The notes: generated by a model from the letters alone, not told the origin. Shown: positions 38,535 to 48,283, numbered from the stretch's first letter. The stretch: 64,000 nucleotides of DNA from JAWKIW01 sp046331175 (GCA_046331175.1 JAXLRI010000013.1:62001-126000), one strand, 5' to 3'. Numbers and translations are program-made.

Positions 38535-39314
38535 TCACAGGAGGGACCCGTAGCGGGCCTGGAGCCGCTGCATGCCGCCGATCCAGCGGTCGTGGTCGGC
38601 GGCCTTGCGCTGGACGTACTCGCGGACCTCGGGGTGGGGGAGGATCAGGAACTGCTCGGCGGCGAGCCCGGCCACGACCGCCTCGGCCACGTCGGCCGGC
38701 TCGATCATCCCGTCGACCCCGGCGACGCCCCCGCCCTCGACCCCGGCCGTCATGGCCGTGCGGACGGCCTGCGGGCACAGTGCGGCGACCCGCAGGCCCT
38801 GCTCGCCGTAGGTGATGGCCAGCCACTCGGCCAGGGCGAGGGCCGCGTGCTTGGTGACCGAGTACGGCGCCGACCCGAGCTGGGTGAGCAGCCCGACGGC
38901 CGAGACGGTCATGAGGTACCAGCCGCCGCCCCGCTCCGCGAAGCGGGGGACCAGGTGCCGGGCGGTCCACACGTGGGCCATCACGTTCACGTCGAGGCTG
39001 GCCCGCCAGGCGCCGTCGTCGACCTCGGGTCCGCCGGGCACGGCGATGCCGGCGTTGCCGCAGAACAGCCCCACGGGGCCGAAGGTGTCCTCGGTGCGGT
39101 CGAGGAGGGCGACGATCTGGGACTCGTCGGTGACGTCGACGGCCATGCCGAGGCTGTTGGTGCCGAGCTCGGCCGCCACGGCCTGGGCGTTGGCGCCGTC
39201 GAGGTCGGCGACCACCACGGCACGGGCCCCCTCGGCGTCGAAGCGCCGGGCGAGCGCCTCGCCGATGCCCTGCCCGCCGCCGGTCACCACCACGACCTGT
39301 CCCGAGACGTCCAT
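38535..39314 (-). CDS. Short-chain dehydrogenase/reductase
   Basis: A 259-residue classical SDR. Cofactor motif TGGGQGIG near residues 11-18, an Asp after strand 2 (VVVADLDG) that favours NAD(H), the NAG motif in CGNAGIAVPGG, and the catalytic Ser...YSVTKH (Ser-Tyr-Lys). The substrate is unknown. ATG at 39314 with TACGAT seven bases upstream on the minus strand. Directly upstream lies a tract of ten-base repeats (39381-39440). Confidence 0.9.
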   Translation of the reverse strand: MDVSGQVVVVTGGGQGIGEALARRFDAEGARAVVVADLDGANAQAVAAELGTNSLGMAVDVTDESQIVALLDRTEDTFGPVGLFCGNAGIAVPGGPEVDDGAWRASLDVNVMAHVWTARHLVPRFAERGGGWYLMTVSAVGLLTQLGSAPYSVTKHAALALAEWLAITYGEQGLRVAALCPQAVRTAMTAGVEGGGVAGVDGMIEPADVAEAVVAGLAAEQFLILPHPEVREYVQRKAADHDRWIGGMQRLQARYGSLL

Positions 39315-39380
39315 GGCCGTGATCGTAGGCGGCGGGTGTGACGACGTCGGACGGGGCCGGCCGGTCTCGGCCCTCGTCCG

Positions 39381-39440
39381 GCCCGGTCGTGGCCGGTCGT
39401 GGCCGGTCGTGGCCGGTCGTGGCCGGTCGTGGCCGGCTGT
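39381..39440. repeat. Six tandem copies of a 10-bp unit
   Basis: GCCCGGTCGT, four perfect GGCCGGTCGT copies and GGCCGGCTGT, contiguous with no spacers. It lies in the 208-base intergenic region upstream of the SDR gene (minus) and of the frameshifted gene (plus). Helical-turn periodicity could phase protein binding, or it may be a slippage-prone microsatellite. Confidence 0.9.
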
Positions 39441-39522
39441 CCCCCGATGGCCGTCACACCCCCTCCGTAGCGTGCTCCCCAGCAGCCCCGGCCCCACCGC
39501 CGCCGTCCCCGGAGGTCCTCCG

Positions 39523-39901
39523 ATGCACGTCCTCGTCGCCACCACCCAGACCCAGGGCCAGCGCCCCGACGACTTCTGCTGGACCGTCGAGGGCGAGCTG
39601 GTCCGCCTGCCCGGGCTCACCTGCGCCGACCCCCCGCTGCGGGTGCGATCGGTCCTGGGCCGGGCTCGCCAGCTCGAAGGCCACCACCACCTGCCGCGTG
39701 GCCGAGCTCGACATCCAGCGCGAGGGGCTCCGGGCCGCGTTCGGCGACGCCCTCTGGCGGGAGGGGTGGCTCGCCGCCGACGACGCCTGGGTCGACGACC
39801 TCGTCGACGGCCACCTCGAGATCGCGTCCACGTTCCCGCTCGGCGCCGTGCTCGAGGTCGACCACGGTGAGCAGGTCCGCTGCCGCCGGGTGGCGGCGTG
39901 A
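39523..39901 (+). pseudogene. Small uncharacterised protein gene with a frameshift in a C run
   Basis: ATG at 39523 with GGAGGTCC seven bases upstream begins MHVLVATTQTQGQRPDDFCWTVEGELVRLPGLTCADP, then the frame degenerates at a run of six C (39630-39635). Dropping one C restores RCGCDRSWAGLASSKATTT and a sensible protein to the stop at 39901, about 125 residues in all. The joined product resembles short actinobacterial proteins with the pattern GELVxLPGLxCAxxxCGCxRSxxGL. Good codon pattern on both sides of the break suggests a very recent lesion, a sequencing error in a homopolymer, or programmed slippage. Function unknown. Confidence 0.75.
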
Positions 39902-39917
39902 GCGTGGGTCGGCGCCG

Positions 39918-40937
39918 TCAGCGGCTGGGCGCCACCGCCTCCATGGTGGCCCGCACCACGGCCATGCGGTCGGGTCCCCACGGCAGGGGCATGAGCACGG
40001 GCACCTCCACCCCGGCGGCCACGTAGGCGTCCACCGCGGCCCGCACCTGGGCGGCGTCGCCCACGACGTCGATGGCGTCGACCATCCGCTCGGAGATCGC
40101 GGCAACGGCGCCCGGGCGGTCGCCGGCGGCGTGGCGCTCGCGCACGGCGGCCACCTCGTCGGCGAACCCGGCGCGGGAGAAGGCGTTGGCGTAGGCGTCG
40201 ACCACGGCGTAGGAGAACAGGTCCTTGCGGGCCGGCTCGAGGCCGTGCTCCTTGTCGGTGACGCCGGCGTGGACGTAGGCGTAGATCGTGCAGCGGCCGC
40301 CGTCGGTCCGTCGCGCCTCGCCGGCCCGCACCTGCTCGACGCACCACGGCACGGCGCTGGCCGGCAGGTAGTTGAGCAGCACGCCGTCGGCCAGCTCGCC
40401 GGCCAGGGCCAGCATCTGCTCGTTCAGCGCCCCGAGCACGAGGTGGGGGCGTTGCTCGCCCAGCCGGATGCCGAGCCGGAACCGCCGGGCCTGGTACCAG
40501 GTGCCGGCGTGGTCGACGCTGTCACCGGCCAGCACGGCCCGGACGAGGGTCAGGTACTCGCGCACCTGGGCGATCGGCCGATCGCCGAAGGGGGCGCCGT
40601 GCCACCGGCCGACCACCACGGGCGAGGAGATGCCGACGCCGAGCAGCACCTCGCGGTCGGGGTGCAGCGCCTGCAGCGTCGCGGCCCCCATCGCCGCCAG
40701 CTGCGGGGTGCGCAGCTGGAGGGCGAGCACGCCGGTGCCGAGGTCGAGCGACGGTGCCGCCATGCCGGCCGCGGCCAGCGTGGCGAACGCCTCGGGACCC
40801 ACCGTCTCGGCGGTCCAGAAGGAGCCGAAGCCGAGCTCGTCGGCCCAGCGGGCCGTGTCGAGGGCGGCGTCGAGCCCGAGGGCCATGAGGCTGGCGAAGG
40901 TGACGCCGATCGGTCGGGTGCTGGGGTCGTCGTCCAC
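39918..40937 (-). CDS. LLM class F420-dependent oxidoreductase
   Basis: A 339-residue luciferase-like F420 enzyme: WADELGFGSFWTAETVGPEAFATLAAAGMAAPSLDLGTGVLALQLRTP at the front, DREVLLGVGISSPVVVGRWHGAPF in the middle, and RPHLVLGALNEQMLALAGELADGVLLNYLP. The pattern fits actinobacterial LLM F420 subfamilies of unknown substrate. GTG at 40937 with TAGGGT six bases upstream. It is one of three LLM genes in the window (others at 32089 and 61219); the three are divergent in sequence and not clustered. Confidence 0.9.
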   Translation of the reverse strand: MDDDPSTRPIGVTFASLMALGLDAALDTARWADELGFGSFWTAETVGPEAFATLAAAGMAAPSLDLGTGVLALQLRTPQLAAMGAATLQALHPDREVLLGVGISSPVVVGRWHGAPFGDRPIAQVREYLTLVRAVLAGDSVDHAGTWYQARRFRLGIRLGEQRPHLVLGALNEQMLALAGELADGVLLNYLPASAVPWCVEQVRAGEARRTDGGRCTIYAYVHAGVTDKEHGLEPARKDLFSYAVVDAYANAFSRAGFADEVAAVRERHAAGDRPGAVAAISERMVDAIDVVGDAAQVRAAVDAYVAAGVEVPVLMPLPWGPDRMAVVRATMEAVAPSR

Positions 40938-40981
40938 GCGGCGACCCTAGTGGCCCGCCCGGCGTCGAGGTCCCGGCCGGG

Positions 40982-42448
<1,467 letters not shown>

Positions 42449-42756
42449 CGTGGGGCGAGCCTAGGCGGGCCCCCGCGGCGTGCGACATCGCGTTCCGGCT
42501 TCCCACCGCCTGCCTGTCCACGCGGGTGTGATCAGCGCGCCCCACCTCCCAGGACCGGTCCGGCGACGTGGGGAGCACACGGCGAGGCCGGGGAAGACAT
42601 GAGGGTGAAACACGGACGTCATCGGCGGTCGCTAGGGTGCTGACCCAACGGGCAGGGCACCGGCGATTCGGGTGTCACGCTCGGAACGGGAATCCCTGCG
42701 GCCCCCGCGGCCGTTGTGCACTACACAAGGCTCGACAACCCGAGACGGGAGCACCG
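42449..42756. other. 308-base intergenic region with two divergent promoters and a long leader
   Basis: No gene is supported. On the minus side TAGGCT at 42463-42458 serves the kinase. On the plus side TAGGGT near 42633 could start a transcript whose leader would run about 110 bases to the small gene at 42757. That leader contains TTGTG-CACTA-CACAA (42714-42728), a five-base-arm inverted repeat. I cannot match the leader to a known riboswitch. Confidence 0.5.
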
Positions 42757-42942
42757 ATGACCGAGACCCGCGAGATCGACCTCGAATCCCTCACCGAAGC
42801 GCTGGCGCTCATCGATCGGGGGCTCGGCGATCTCCAGCACCGCGAGCTCGTGTCCACCGCCGAGGTCGCCGACCTGCTCCTCGACGTGCGGCTCCTGCTG
42901 GCCACCGATCCCGCCGCCAGCGCCGACGTCTTCACCAACTGA
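42757..42942 (+). CDS. Small acidic helical protein, 61 aa
   Basis: A 61-residue acidic protein, MTETREIDLESLTEALALIDRGL...LLDVRLLLATDPAAS, predicted to be two amphipathic helices. Not recognised. The ATG at 42757 is supported by GGGAGC seven bases upstream, and a perfect hairpin terminator starts 35 bases after its stop, so it looks like a genuine single-gene transcript with a long leader. The heptad spacing of leucines suggests self-association or a small partner-binding protein. Confidence 0.65.
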   Translation: MTETREIDLESLTEALALIDRGLGDLQHRELVSTAEVADLLLDVRLLLATDPAASADVFTN

Positions 42943-42976
42943 TCGCGCGGGGCGCTCCCCGCCCGCCAGCACGATG

Positions 42977-43004
42977 CGGACCCCGGCCCCTGGGCCGGGG
43001 TCCG
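42977..43004. terminator. Bidirectional terminator hairpin, 13-bp stem
   Basis: Arms 42977-42989 (CGGACCCCGGCCC) and 42992-43004 are perfect complements around a two-base loop, between the convergent small gene (stop 42942) and the WS/DGAT gene (stop 43036). Suited to ending both transcripts. Confidence 0.75.
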
Positions 43005-43035
43005 GCGCGTCTGCACCCCGGCCGCGCCCCGGGGC

Positions 43036-44481
43036 TCAGCCGCCCGCGGCGATGAGCTCGGCGTAGGCCTCCCGCAGGCAGTCCCGCAGCTGCTCGGGGT
43101 GGGCCACCGCACCCTGGTCGACGTGCAGCCCCATGTTGAGGGTGCCCCGGTAGGACATCGTCGTCAGGTTGAAGGCGGTGCCCCCGAGCGGGCCGATCGG
43201 GTAGTTGGCCAGCAGCAGGGCGCCGGCGATGTAGAGGTCGAAGGGCGCGGCCCGGACGTTGGAGGTGGTGAAGTCGATGGTCTCGACCTGCTGGCGGGCG
43301 AGGCGGATCACCACCGAGGTGGGCAGCACGTTCACGATGCCGGCCAGGCCGTCGACCATGCCGATGGCCTTCTCGCGCTTGGTGGCCCCCAGCAGCTCGT
43401 GGACCTCGGCGAACTGCTCGGCCGGGTCGTCGACGTCGACCGGCAGCACCACCCGGGTGGGCACGAAGCTGTTGCCCCCGGCCGACCGGTCGGTGCGGGT
43501 GCTGACCGGCATGGCCATCCGCAGGTCGTCGACCGGGCGGCCCTCCAACCGGTGGTACGCACCGGCGCCCCGGGCCGCGCCGGCGACGAACAGGTCGTTG
43601 AGGCTGCCCCCGAGCGCCTTGGCGGCCCGGTAGGCGTCGTCGAAGTCGACGTCGAGCACCTCCAGGTGGCGCCGCAGCGACCGCTCGGTCCACACCGGCG
43701 AGTGGGCGTGATCGGTGATGGTGATCTGGCGCACGGCCGACCGGGCCGTCTCGACCAGCTCGGGACCGAGGTGGGCGGCCTTGTCGGGGTGCACCACCAG
43801 GTCGGCGGTGTTGACGACGGCCCGGTGGCCGATGCCGAGGGCCCGACGGACCCCGTGGCCGAGGGTCTCGACGGTGGTCTCGAGCAGGTTGGCCGGCGGC
43901 GAGGTGGGGGCCGGCGGGATCTCGACCTCGTCGATGTCGGGCTCGTCGCGGCGCAGGTCGATGAACTGCTCGGACATCCGGATGCCACCCTTCCCATCGG
44001 TGATGGTGTGGTGCATCTTCTGGATGATCGCCCCCCGCCCGCCGGCGAGGCCGTCGACGACGTAGTACTCCCACAGCGGCCGGGTGCGGTCGAAGGGCTG
44101 GTGGATGAGCCGGGTGGCGAGGTCGTAGAGCTGGCGGTCGGTGCCGGGCGGCGGCAGGGCGACGTGGCGCAGGTGGAAGTCGATGTCGAAGCCCGGGTCG
44201 TCGTGCCACTCGGGTGGGGCGAGCCGGCCGAGGGCGGGCACCACCCGCTGGCGGAGCCGGGGGATGCGGACGCTGGCCCGCAGCAGCCGTCGCCGGAACC
44301 GACCGACGTCGGGCGGCTGGTCGAGCACCGAGATGTTGCCGAACGTCGACGACAGGAACGGGTCCTTCTCGACGTTCCACATCATCGCCTCGACGTCGCT
44401 CATGCGCCGGTCGCTGCGCACCTCGCGCGGACGTGGGGCCGGGGCGTCGCCGTCGGGGGCGGGAGCGTCGGGAGCAGCCAT
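43036..44481 (-). CDS. Wax ester synthase / diacylglycerol O-acyltransferase (WS/DGAT)
   Basis: A 481-residue WS/DGAT. The catalytic HHxxxDG motif is HHTITDG with the His pair at 157-158 and Asp at 162. Other family blocks are DVEAMMWNVEKDPFL near the N-terminus, FVPTRVVLPVDVDDPAEQF, and SNVRAAPFDLYIAGA near the C-terminus. It joins acyl-CoA to fatty alcohol or diacylglycerol to make wax esters or triacylglycerol stored at the membrane or in lipid bodies. ATG at 44481 with TAGCCT eight bases upstream. Stand-alone transcript ended by the hairpin at 42977-43004. A second motif PLWEYYVVDGL is also intact. Confidence 0.92.
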   Translation of the reverse strand: MAAPDAPAPDGDAPAPRPREVRSDRRMSDVEAMMWNVEKDPFLSSTFGNISVLDQPPDVGRFRRRLLRASVRIPRLRQRVVPALGRLAPPEWHDDPGFDIDFHLRHVALPPPGTDRQLYDLATRLIHQPFDRTRPLWEYYVVDGLAGGRGAIIQKMHHTITDGKGGIRMSEQFIDLRRDEPDIDEVEIPPAPTSPPANLLETTVETLGHGVRRALGIGHRAVVNTADLVVHPDKAAHLGPELVETARSAVRQITITDHAHSPVWTERSLRRHLEVLDVDFDDAYRAAKALGGSLNDLFVAGAARGAGAYHRLEGRPVDDLRMAMPVSTRTDRSAGGNSFVPTRVVLPVDVDDPAEQFAEVHELLGATKREKAIGMVDGLAGIVNVLPTSVVIRLARQQVETIDFTTSNVRAAPFDLYIAGALLLANYPIGPLGGTAFNLTTMSYRGTLNMGLHVDQGAVAHPEQLRDCLREAYAELIAAGG

Positions 44482-44534
44482 CGCGGCCCAGGCTAGGGGG
44501 GTGGCCGCCGGCGTGCTCGGGTGCCGGCTCGGGG

Positions 44535-45140
44535 TCAGCGGTGCAGCGAGGTGTGCTTGAACTCGTTGAGCTCGGGCCAGCCGGTCAGCAGGGCGACGAT
44601 GCGCTCGATCGCCTGGCGGGACGCCTCGGGCTCGCCCCGGACGGCGGGGTCCATCAGGCGGACGAAGACGGCCTGGTCACCGCTGATGAAGGTCGGCACG
44701 CCCCACACGTCGTGGTCGACGGCGGCCGCCTCGTGCTCCTTGCGGATGGTCTCGAGCGGCGTGCCGGTGGCCACCTCGGCCAGCACGGCGTCGGCGTCGA
44801 CGCCGGCCGTGCTCAGCACCTCACGGACCACCGCCTCGTCGCGAAGGGCCCGGCCGTGCTCGTGGCGGGCGTCGAACAGCGCCCGGTGGACGGCCAGGAA
44901 GCGATCGGGGTGGACGTCGCGCACGACGACGCCGGCCTGCAGCGCGAGCAGGCCCGAGTCGTCGCCGGGGCGCTCCCAGATGTCGGTCTCGCCCTCGCCG
45001 ACGTGGACCTGGCCGAGGGAGAACGGCACGAAGGTGACGTCCCAGCCGGCACCGCCCTCGAGGGCCTCGACGAGGTGGTCGTGGACGTTGCGGGCGAAGG
45101 GGCACCGGTAGTCCCAGGTGACCGAGAAGGTGAGGGCCAT
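44535..45140 (-). CDS. DsbA-family thioredoxin-fold protein with a single active-site Cys
   Basis: A 201-residue DsbA-like protein of the FrnE/2-hydroxychromene-2-carboxylate isomerase group. The position of the CxxC motif reads RCPFAR, so only the first Cys is present; the cis-Pro motif WGVPTFI and the helical insertion between are normal. No signal peptide, so it acts in the cytoplasm. Loss of the second Cys rules out a normal disulfide exchange and fits a glutathione-S-transferase-kappa-like or mycothiol-linked role, which is inference. ATG at 45140; no TAnnnT hexamer or strong ribosome site is evident upstream. Confidence 0.82.
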   Translation of the reverse strand: MALTFSVTWDYRCPFARNVHDHLVEALEGGAGWDVTFVPFSLGQVHVGEGETDIWERPGDDSGLLALQAGVVVRDVHPDRFLAVHRALFDARHEHGRALRDEAVVREVLSTAGVDADAVLAEVATGTPLETIRKEHEAAAVDHDVWGVPTFISGDQAVFVRLMDPAVRGEPEASRQAIERIVALLTGWPELNEFKHTSLHR

Positions 45141-45290
45141 GCGGGGTCCAACCGTGCGCCGCGCCCGGGCATTCCGCGGCCGCCCCGCCTCGCCTCCCCG
45201 GGTCGCTGGGTTCGCGCGCCCGTCGGGCCACGGATGGCTGCGGTTCGCAGGGCCGTGGCCCGGACCGCTGCGCCCGACCCGGCTCCGGTC

Positions 45291-45315
45291 GCTCGGCTCG
45301 GCTCGGCTCGGCTCG
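45291..45315. repeat. Pentanucleotide repeat GCTCG x5
   Basis: Five perfect contiguous GCTCG units followed by GCTCC, in the 190-base gap between the DsbA-like start and the PAP2 stop. No gene is supported in this gap. Confidence 0.9.
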
Positions 45316-45330
45316 GCTCCGGTCGGTCGG

Positions 45331-45936
45331 TCAGCGCCGGCGCAGGGGCCAGACCTTGCGGAACACCGTGGCGAACACCAGCCCGGTGACCGCTCCCCCC
45401 GCGACGTCGGACGCGTGGTGGATCTGCACGTGGATCCGGCTGGCCGCGACCGTGGCGGCCAGGCCCCAGTAGACCGGCCACGCCCGGCTCTCCTCGCTGA
45501 GGAGGGTGGCCGCCACCACCGCAGCGCTGGCGTGGCCCGACGGGAAGCTGGTGGTGAGCGGGACCCGCAGGCGGTGGGGTCGGTCGACCTGCACGACCGG
45601 CCGCTCGCGCTTGAACAGGCTCTTCACCACGCCGTTGACCACCACGGACTCGGCCGCCAGCGCGGCGGTGACCCGTAGCGCCTTGTAGGCGTCGTCCTCG
45701 GACCGCAGGCCGCGGGCCCAGGCCAGCAGGAGCCAGCCGAGGCTGAAGTCGCCCAGCTCGGTGATGGCGTACAGGATCCGGTCGCTCGGCTCCCGCCCCC
45801 GGACGTGGTCGAGGAGCCGATCGACGGCATCGTCGAAGCGGTGGATGGGGCCGACGTCGTGGGGCGGCTCGAGGTGGTGGAGCAGCTCGTGGTCGTGCGC
45901 GTCGGGCTCGCCGGCGGTCGGGTCGGGGGTCGTCAC
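45331..45936 (-). CDS. PAP2-family membrane phosphatase
   Basis: A 201-residue phosphatidic-acid-phosphatase-type protein. The three-part active site is complete: KSLFKRERP, PSGH and SRIHVQIHHASD. The N-terminal 50 residues are acidic and His-rich (DAHDHELLHHLEPPHD) and likely cytoplasmic; about four hydrophobic segments follow. Possible substrates are phosphatidate or undecaprenyl pyrophosphate. GTG at 45936 with TAGGAT eight bases upstream. If it acts on phosphatidate it would supply diacylglycerol to the WS/DGAT encoded nearby; that link is inference. Confidence 0.88.
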   Translation of the reverse strand: MTTPDPTAGEPDAHDHELLHHLEPPHDVGPIHRFDDAVDRLLDHVRGREPSDRILYAITELGDFSLGWLLLAWARGLRSEDDAYKALRVTAALAAESVVVNGVVKSLFKRERPVVQVDRPHRLRVPLTTSFPSGHASAAVVAATLLSEESRAWPVYWGLAATVAASRIHVQIHHASDVAGGAVTGLVFATVFRKVWPLRRR

Positions 45937-46023
45937 GGCGGGCGATCCTACGGAAGGTGGCCCCGGGTGTCAGGCCTGGTGGTCGGTCGCCACGCCGCGG
46001 CCGCAGGGGCGGGCCGGGCGAGG

Positions 46024-46866
46024 TCAGCCGGCGGCCGGGACGGCGAGGGGCGGGTCGACCGGTCGGTCGGCGAGGTCGGGGGTCGGCAGGGCGGTGAGGT
46101 CGCCGCCCCACGACGGGCAGTAGGCCTTGAAGGCGCACCAGTCGCACAGCTTGGAGACCTTGGGGCGGAAGTCGTCCTGGTCGCACGCCCGCTCGACGGC
46201 CTTCCAGATGGCCTGGACCTTGCGCTCGAGGCCGCGCGTGGACTGCTCGGTGGGCTCGGCGATGATGGCCATGGGCTCGGACAGGTAGAGCAGCTGCACC
46301 CGGGCTGGGCGTTGGCCGAAGAGCCGCTCGCACAGGTACGAGTAGAACTGCACGCCACCCAGGCGTGACCGCTCGTGGCGCTCGGAGGGGACCCGACCGG
46401 TCTTGTAGTCGGTGACCACGAGCCGGCCGTCCTCGTCGAGCTCGAGTCGGTCGATGATGCCCCGGAGCCGAAGTCCGTCGAGGTCGACCTCGACCTTGAG
46501 CTCGATGCCGATCGGGTGCACCGAGGTGGGGTCCTCCAGGCCGAAGTAGCGCCGCACGAGCTGCTCGGCGTCGTCGAGGAAGGCGGCCTCGGCCTCGGCG
46601 TCGAGGTCGAGGCCGGTGAACTCGGGGTCGACGCGGATGGCCTCGATGGCCTCGTCGAAGCAGGTGAGGGCGGCGGCCAGGTCGCGGGCGTCCGGGGGGA
46701 GGCAGAACAGCCGCTCGAGCGTGGCGTGCACCAGCGTTCCCTTGGTGGCCGGGGCCGACGGCGGTTCGGGCAGGCGGTCGATGGCCGAGAAGCGGAAGGC
46801 GAGGGCGCAGTCGGTGAACGACGAGACCTTCGACGGCGACAGCGAGCTCGGCAGCGGCAGGGCCAT
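46024..46866 (-). CDS. RecB-family PD-(D/E)XK nuclease with probable Fe-S cluster
   Basis: A 280-residue RecB-like nuclease. The core is GTLVHATLERLF (His), GIIDRLE (Asp) and VVTDYKTG (Asp and Lys of the PD-(D/E)XK site). Cysteines at about residue 20 (FTDCALAF) and in CDWCAFKAYC near the C-terminus match the four-Cys iron-sulfur pattern of AddB/Cas4-like enzymes. It is a stand-alone exonuclease domain without helicase. No CRISPR array or cas genes are nearby, so it is not assigned to Cas4. ATG at 46866 with TAGGGT six bases upstream. Likely acts in DNA repair. Confidence 0.88.
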   Translation of the reverse strand: MALPLPSSLSPSKVSSFTDCALAFRFSAIDRLPEPPSAPATKGTLVHATLERLFCLPPDARDLAAALTCFDEAIEAIRVDPEFTGLDLDAEAEAAFLDDAEQLVRRYFGLEDPTSVHPIGIELKVEVDLDGLRLRGIIDRLELDEDGRLVVTDYKTGRVPSERHERSRLGGVQFYSYLCERLFGQRPARVQLLYLSEPMAIIAEPTEQSTRGLERKVQAIWKAVERACDQDDFRPKVSKLCDWCAFKAYCPSWGGDLTALPTPDLADRPVDPPLAVPAAG

Positions 46867-46946
46867 GCCCCAACCCTAGAGCGGGGGTGTGACGACCACC
46901 GGGAAGCCGCCCACCCCGATCGCGACCCCGTGAGCGGGGCAGGTGG

Positions 46947-47840
46947 TCAGTCGCCGTCGAGCAGGGCCGCCTGGACGGCGGCCGCGATGGCAGCGGGGTC
47001 CTCGAGCGGGCCGAAGTGGCCCAGGTCGGGGTGGGGCTCGAGCCGGCCGTGCGGGAGGGCCTCGGCGATCTGGCCGGCCACCGCGGCCGGGCCGTACGGG
47101 GTGACCTCGCCCACCGCCACGGTGACCGGGCAGGTCACCTGGCTCAGCCGCTCGAAGGCCCGGTGCTGGCCGCCCATGCGGTAGACCTGCGACTCGTGCT
47201 CGGGGCGGCACTTGAGCACGACGGAGCCGTCGGGCTGCTCGGCGAAGCCGTGCTCGACGTAGGCGCGCAGCGCATCGGGGTGCAGCACGCCGAGCGGGGG
47301 CTTGCCCGAGAAGTTGGCGATGGCGGCCTGGTACGAGGGGAAGGAGGTGCGCCGGCGCAGCGCGCCCTCGGCCAGCGGGTTGGGGCCCGTCAGCAGCTCC
47401 TCGTCGACGGGCGGGAACACCACCGGCTCGTAGCAGTACAGGGCGCGGAAGGTGCCGGGCCGCCGCTGCTCGGCCAGCAGCAGCGAGGCGCCGCCCTTGG
47501 AGTGCCCGACGGCCACGCCTCCGTGCAGGCCGAGGTGGTCGACCACGGCCAGCACGTCGTCGGCGAAGCCCTCCCAGTCGAAGGCGGCGTCGGCCGGCGC
47601 GGAGCTGTCGCCGTGGCCGCGCAGGTCGGGGGCCCAGGCGTGCACGCCGGACAGGTGGGCGGCCAGGGGCGCCCACACCCGCCCGTGGAAGCCGGTGGCG
47701 TGCGCGAGCAGGATCGGCTCGCCGGTGCCGCCCAGGTCGTGCAGGGCCAGCTCGACGCCGTCGGTGGACCGCACCCGCGCCGCGGGCGGGTCGGCCTCGG
47801 CCGGGGTCAGGGTCGGCTGGTCTGGGTGGTCGGCTCGCAC
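46947..47840 (-). CDS. Alpha/beta hydrolase
   Basis: A hydrolase of about 297 residues: oxyanion-loop region LLAHATGFHGRVWAPL, DLRGHGDSSAP, nucleophile elbow GHSKGGAS, and a final His in HPDLGHFGPLEDP. The Asp is likely in VAVGEVTPYGP or nearby, where the usual Asp is not obvious. Reaction unknown. Start is uncertain: GTG 47840 overlaps the upstream gene by 34 bases, while GTG 47774 gives 275 residues and no overlap. Both lack strong ribosome sites. It is probably co-transcribed with the gene at 47807-48283. Confidence 0.83.
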   Translation of the reverse strand: MRADHPDQPTLTPAEADPPAARVRSTDGVELALHDLGGTGEPILLAHATGFHGRVWAPLAAHLSGVHAWAPDLRGHGDSSAPADAAFDWEGFADDVLAVVDHLGLHGGVAVGHSKGGASLLLAEQRRPGTFRALYCYEPVVFPPVDEELLTGPNPLAEGALRRRTSFPSYQAAIANFSGKPPLGVLHPDALRAYVEHGFAEQPDGSVVLKCRPEHESQVYRMGGQHRAFERLSQVTCPVTVAVGEVTPYGPAAVAGQIAEALPHGRLEPHPDLGHFGPLEDPAAIAAAVQAALLDGD

Positions 47841-48283
47841 AGGTCGATGCTGCCATCGACCGAGGCGAAGGCCAACCTCCACACGCCGAGGCGGCTCTGG
47901 CGCAGGAGGTCGCGGACCGTGCCCAGCACGGTGGTGGTGATGACCTCGGGACCCCGGGCCAGGGTGTCGGCGAGCAGGTCGGGGGGCACGACGGTGACCG
48001 ACGGGTGGGCGGCGCTGCTGTCGCCGGCCACCACCAACCCGTCGACGAACGGCACCCACGCGACGTGGTCGGCGAGGATGGCGCGGGTGGCCACGGCGAG
48101 CCCGGCGACCCGGGCGGCGGCGACGTCGAGGCGGTCGGGCGTGCAGGGCTCGAGCACGAAGGCCCCGGGAGGCCCGACGACCAGGCGGGTGGCGCCGGCG
48201 CCGGCGACGGCGAACTCGCCCGGCAGGGCGCGCAGCGAGCGGTCGACGCCCTCGCGCAGCTGGTGGTCGTTGGGTGTGCTCAT
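47807..48283 (-). CDS. Uncharacterised protein, 158 aa
   Basis: A 158-residue soluble protein, not recognised. LRALPGEFAVAGAGATRLVVGPPGAFVLEP faintly recalls the strand-turn-strand of NERD-type proteins, but the expected catalytic residues are not seen, so no function is proposed. Beta-strand-rich first half, helix-rich second half. ATG at 48283. Upstream is a perfect palindrome (48304-48319) shared with the divergent NTF2-like gene. Its 3' end overlaps the likely start of the hydrolase gene. Confidence 0.65.
   Translation of the reverse strand: MSTPNDHQLREGVDRSLRALPGEFAVAGAGATRLVVGPPGAFVLEPCTPDRLDVAAARVAGLAVATRAILADHVAWVPFVDGLVVAGDSSAAHPSVTVVPPDLLADTLARGPEVITTTVLGTVRDLLRQSRLGVWRLAFASVDGSIDLCEPTTQTSRP

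Noticed and set aside
46024..46866. Cas4 nuclease.
   Set aside because: The PD-(D/E)XK core and Cys pattern resemble Cas4, but length, isolated context and lack of any array or other cas gene fit a stand-alone RecB-like nuclease better.
47807..48283. NERD-domain nuclease-related protein.
   Set aside because: Only one strand-turn-strand stretch is suggestive; the expected catalytic residues were not found.
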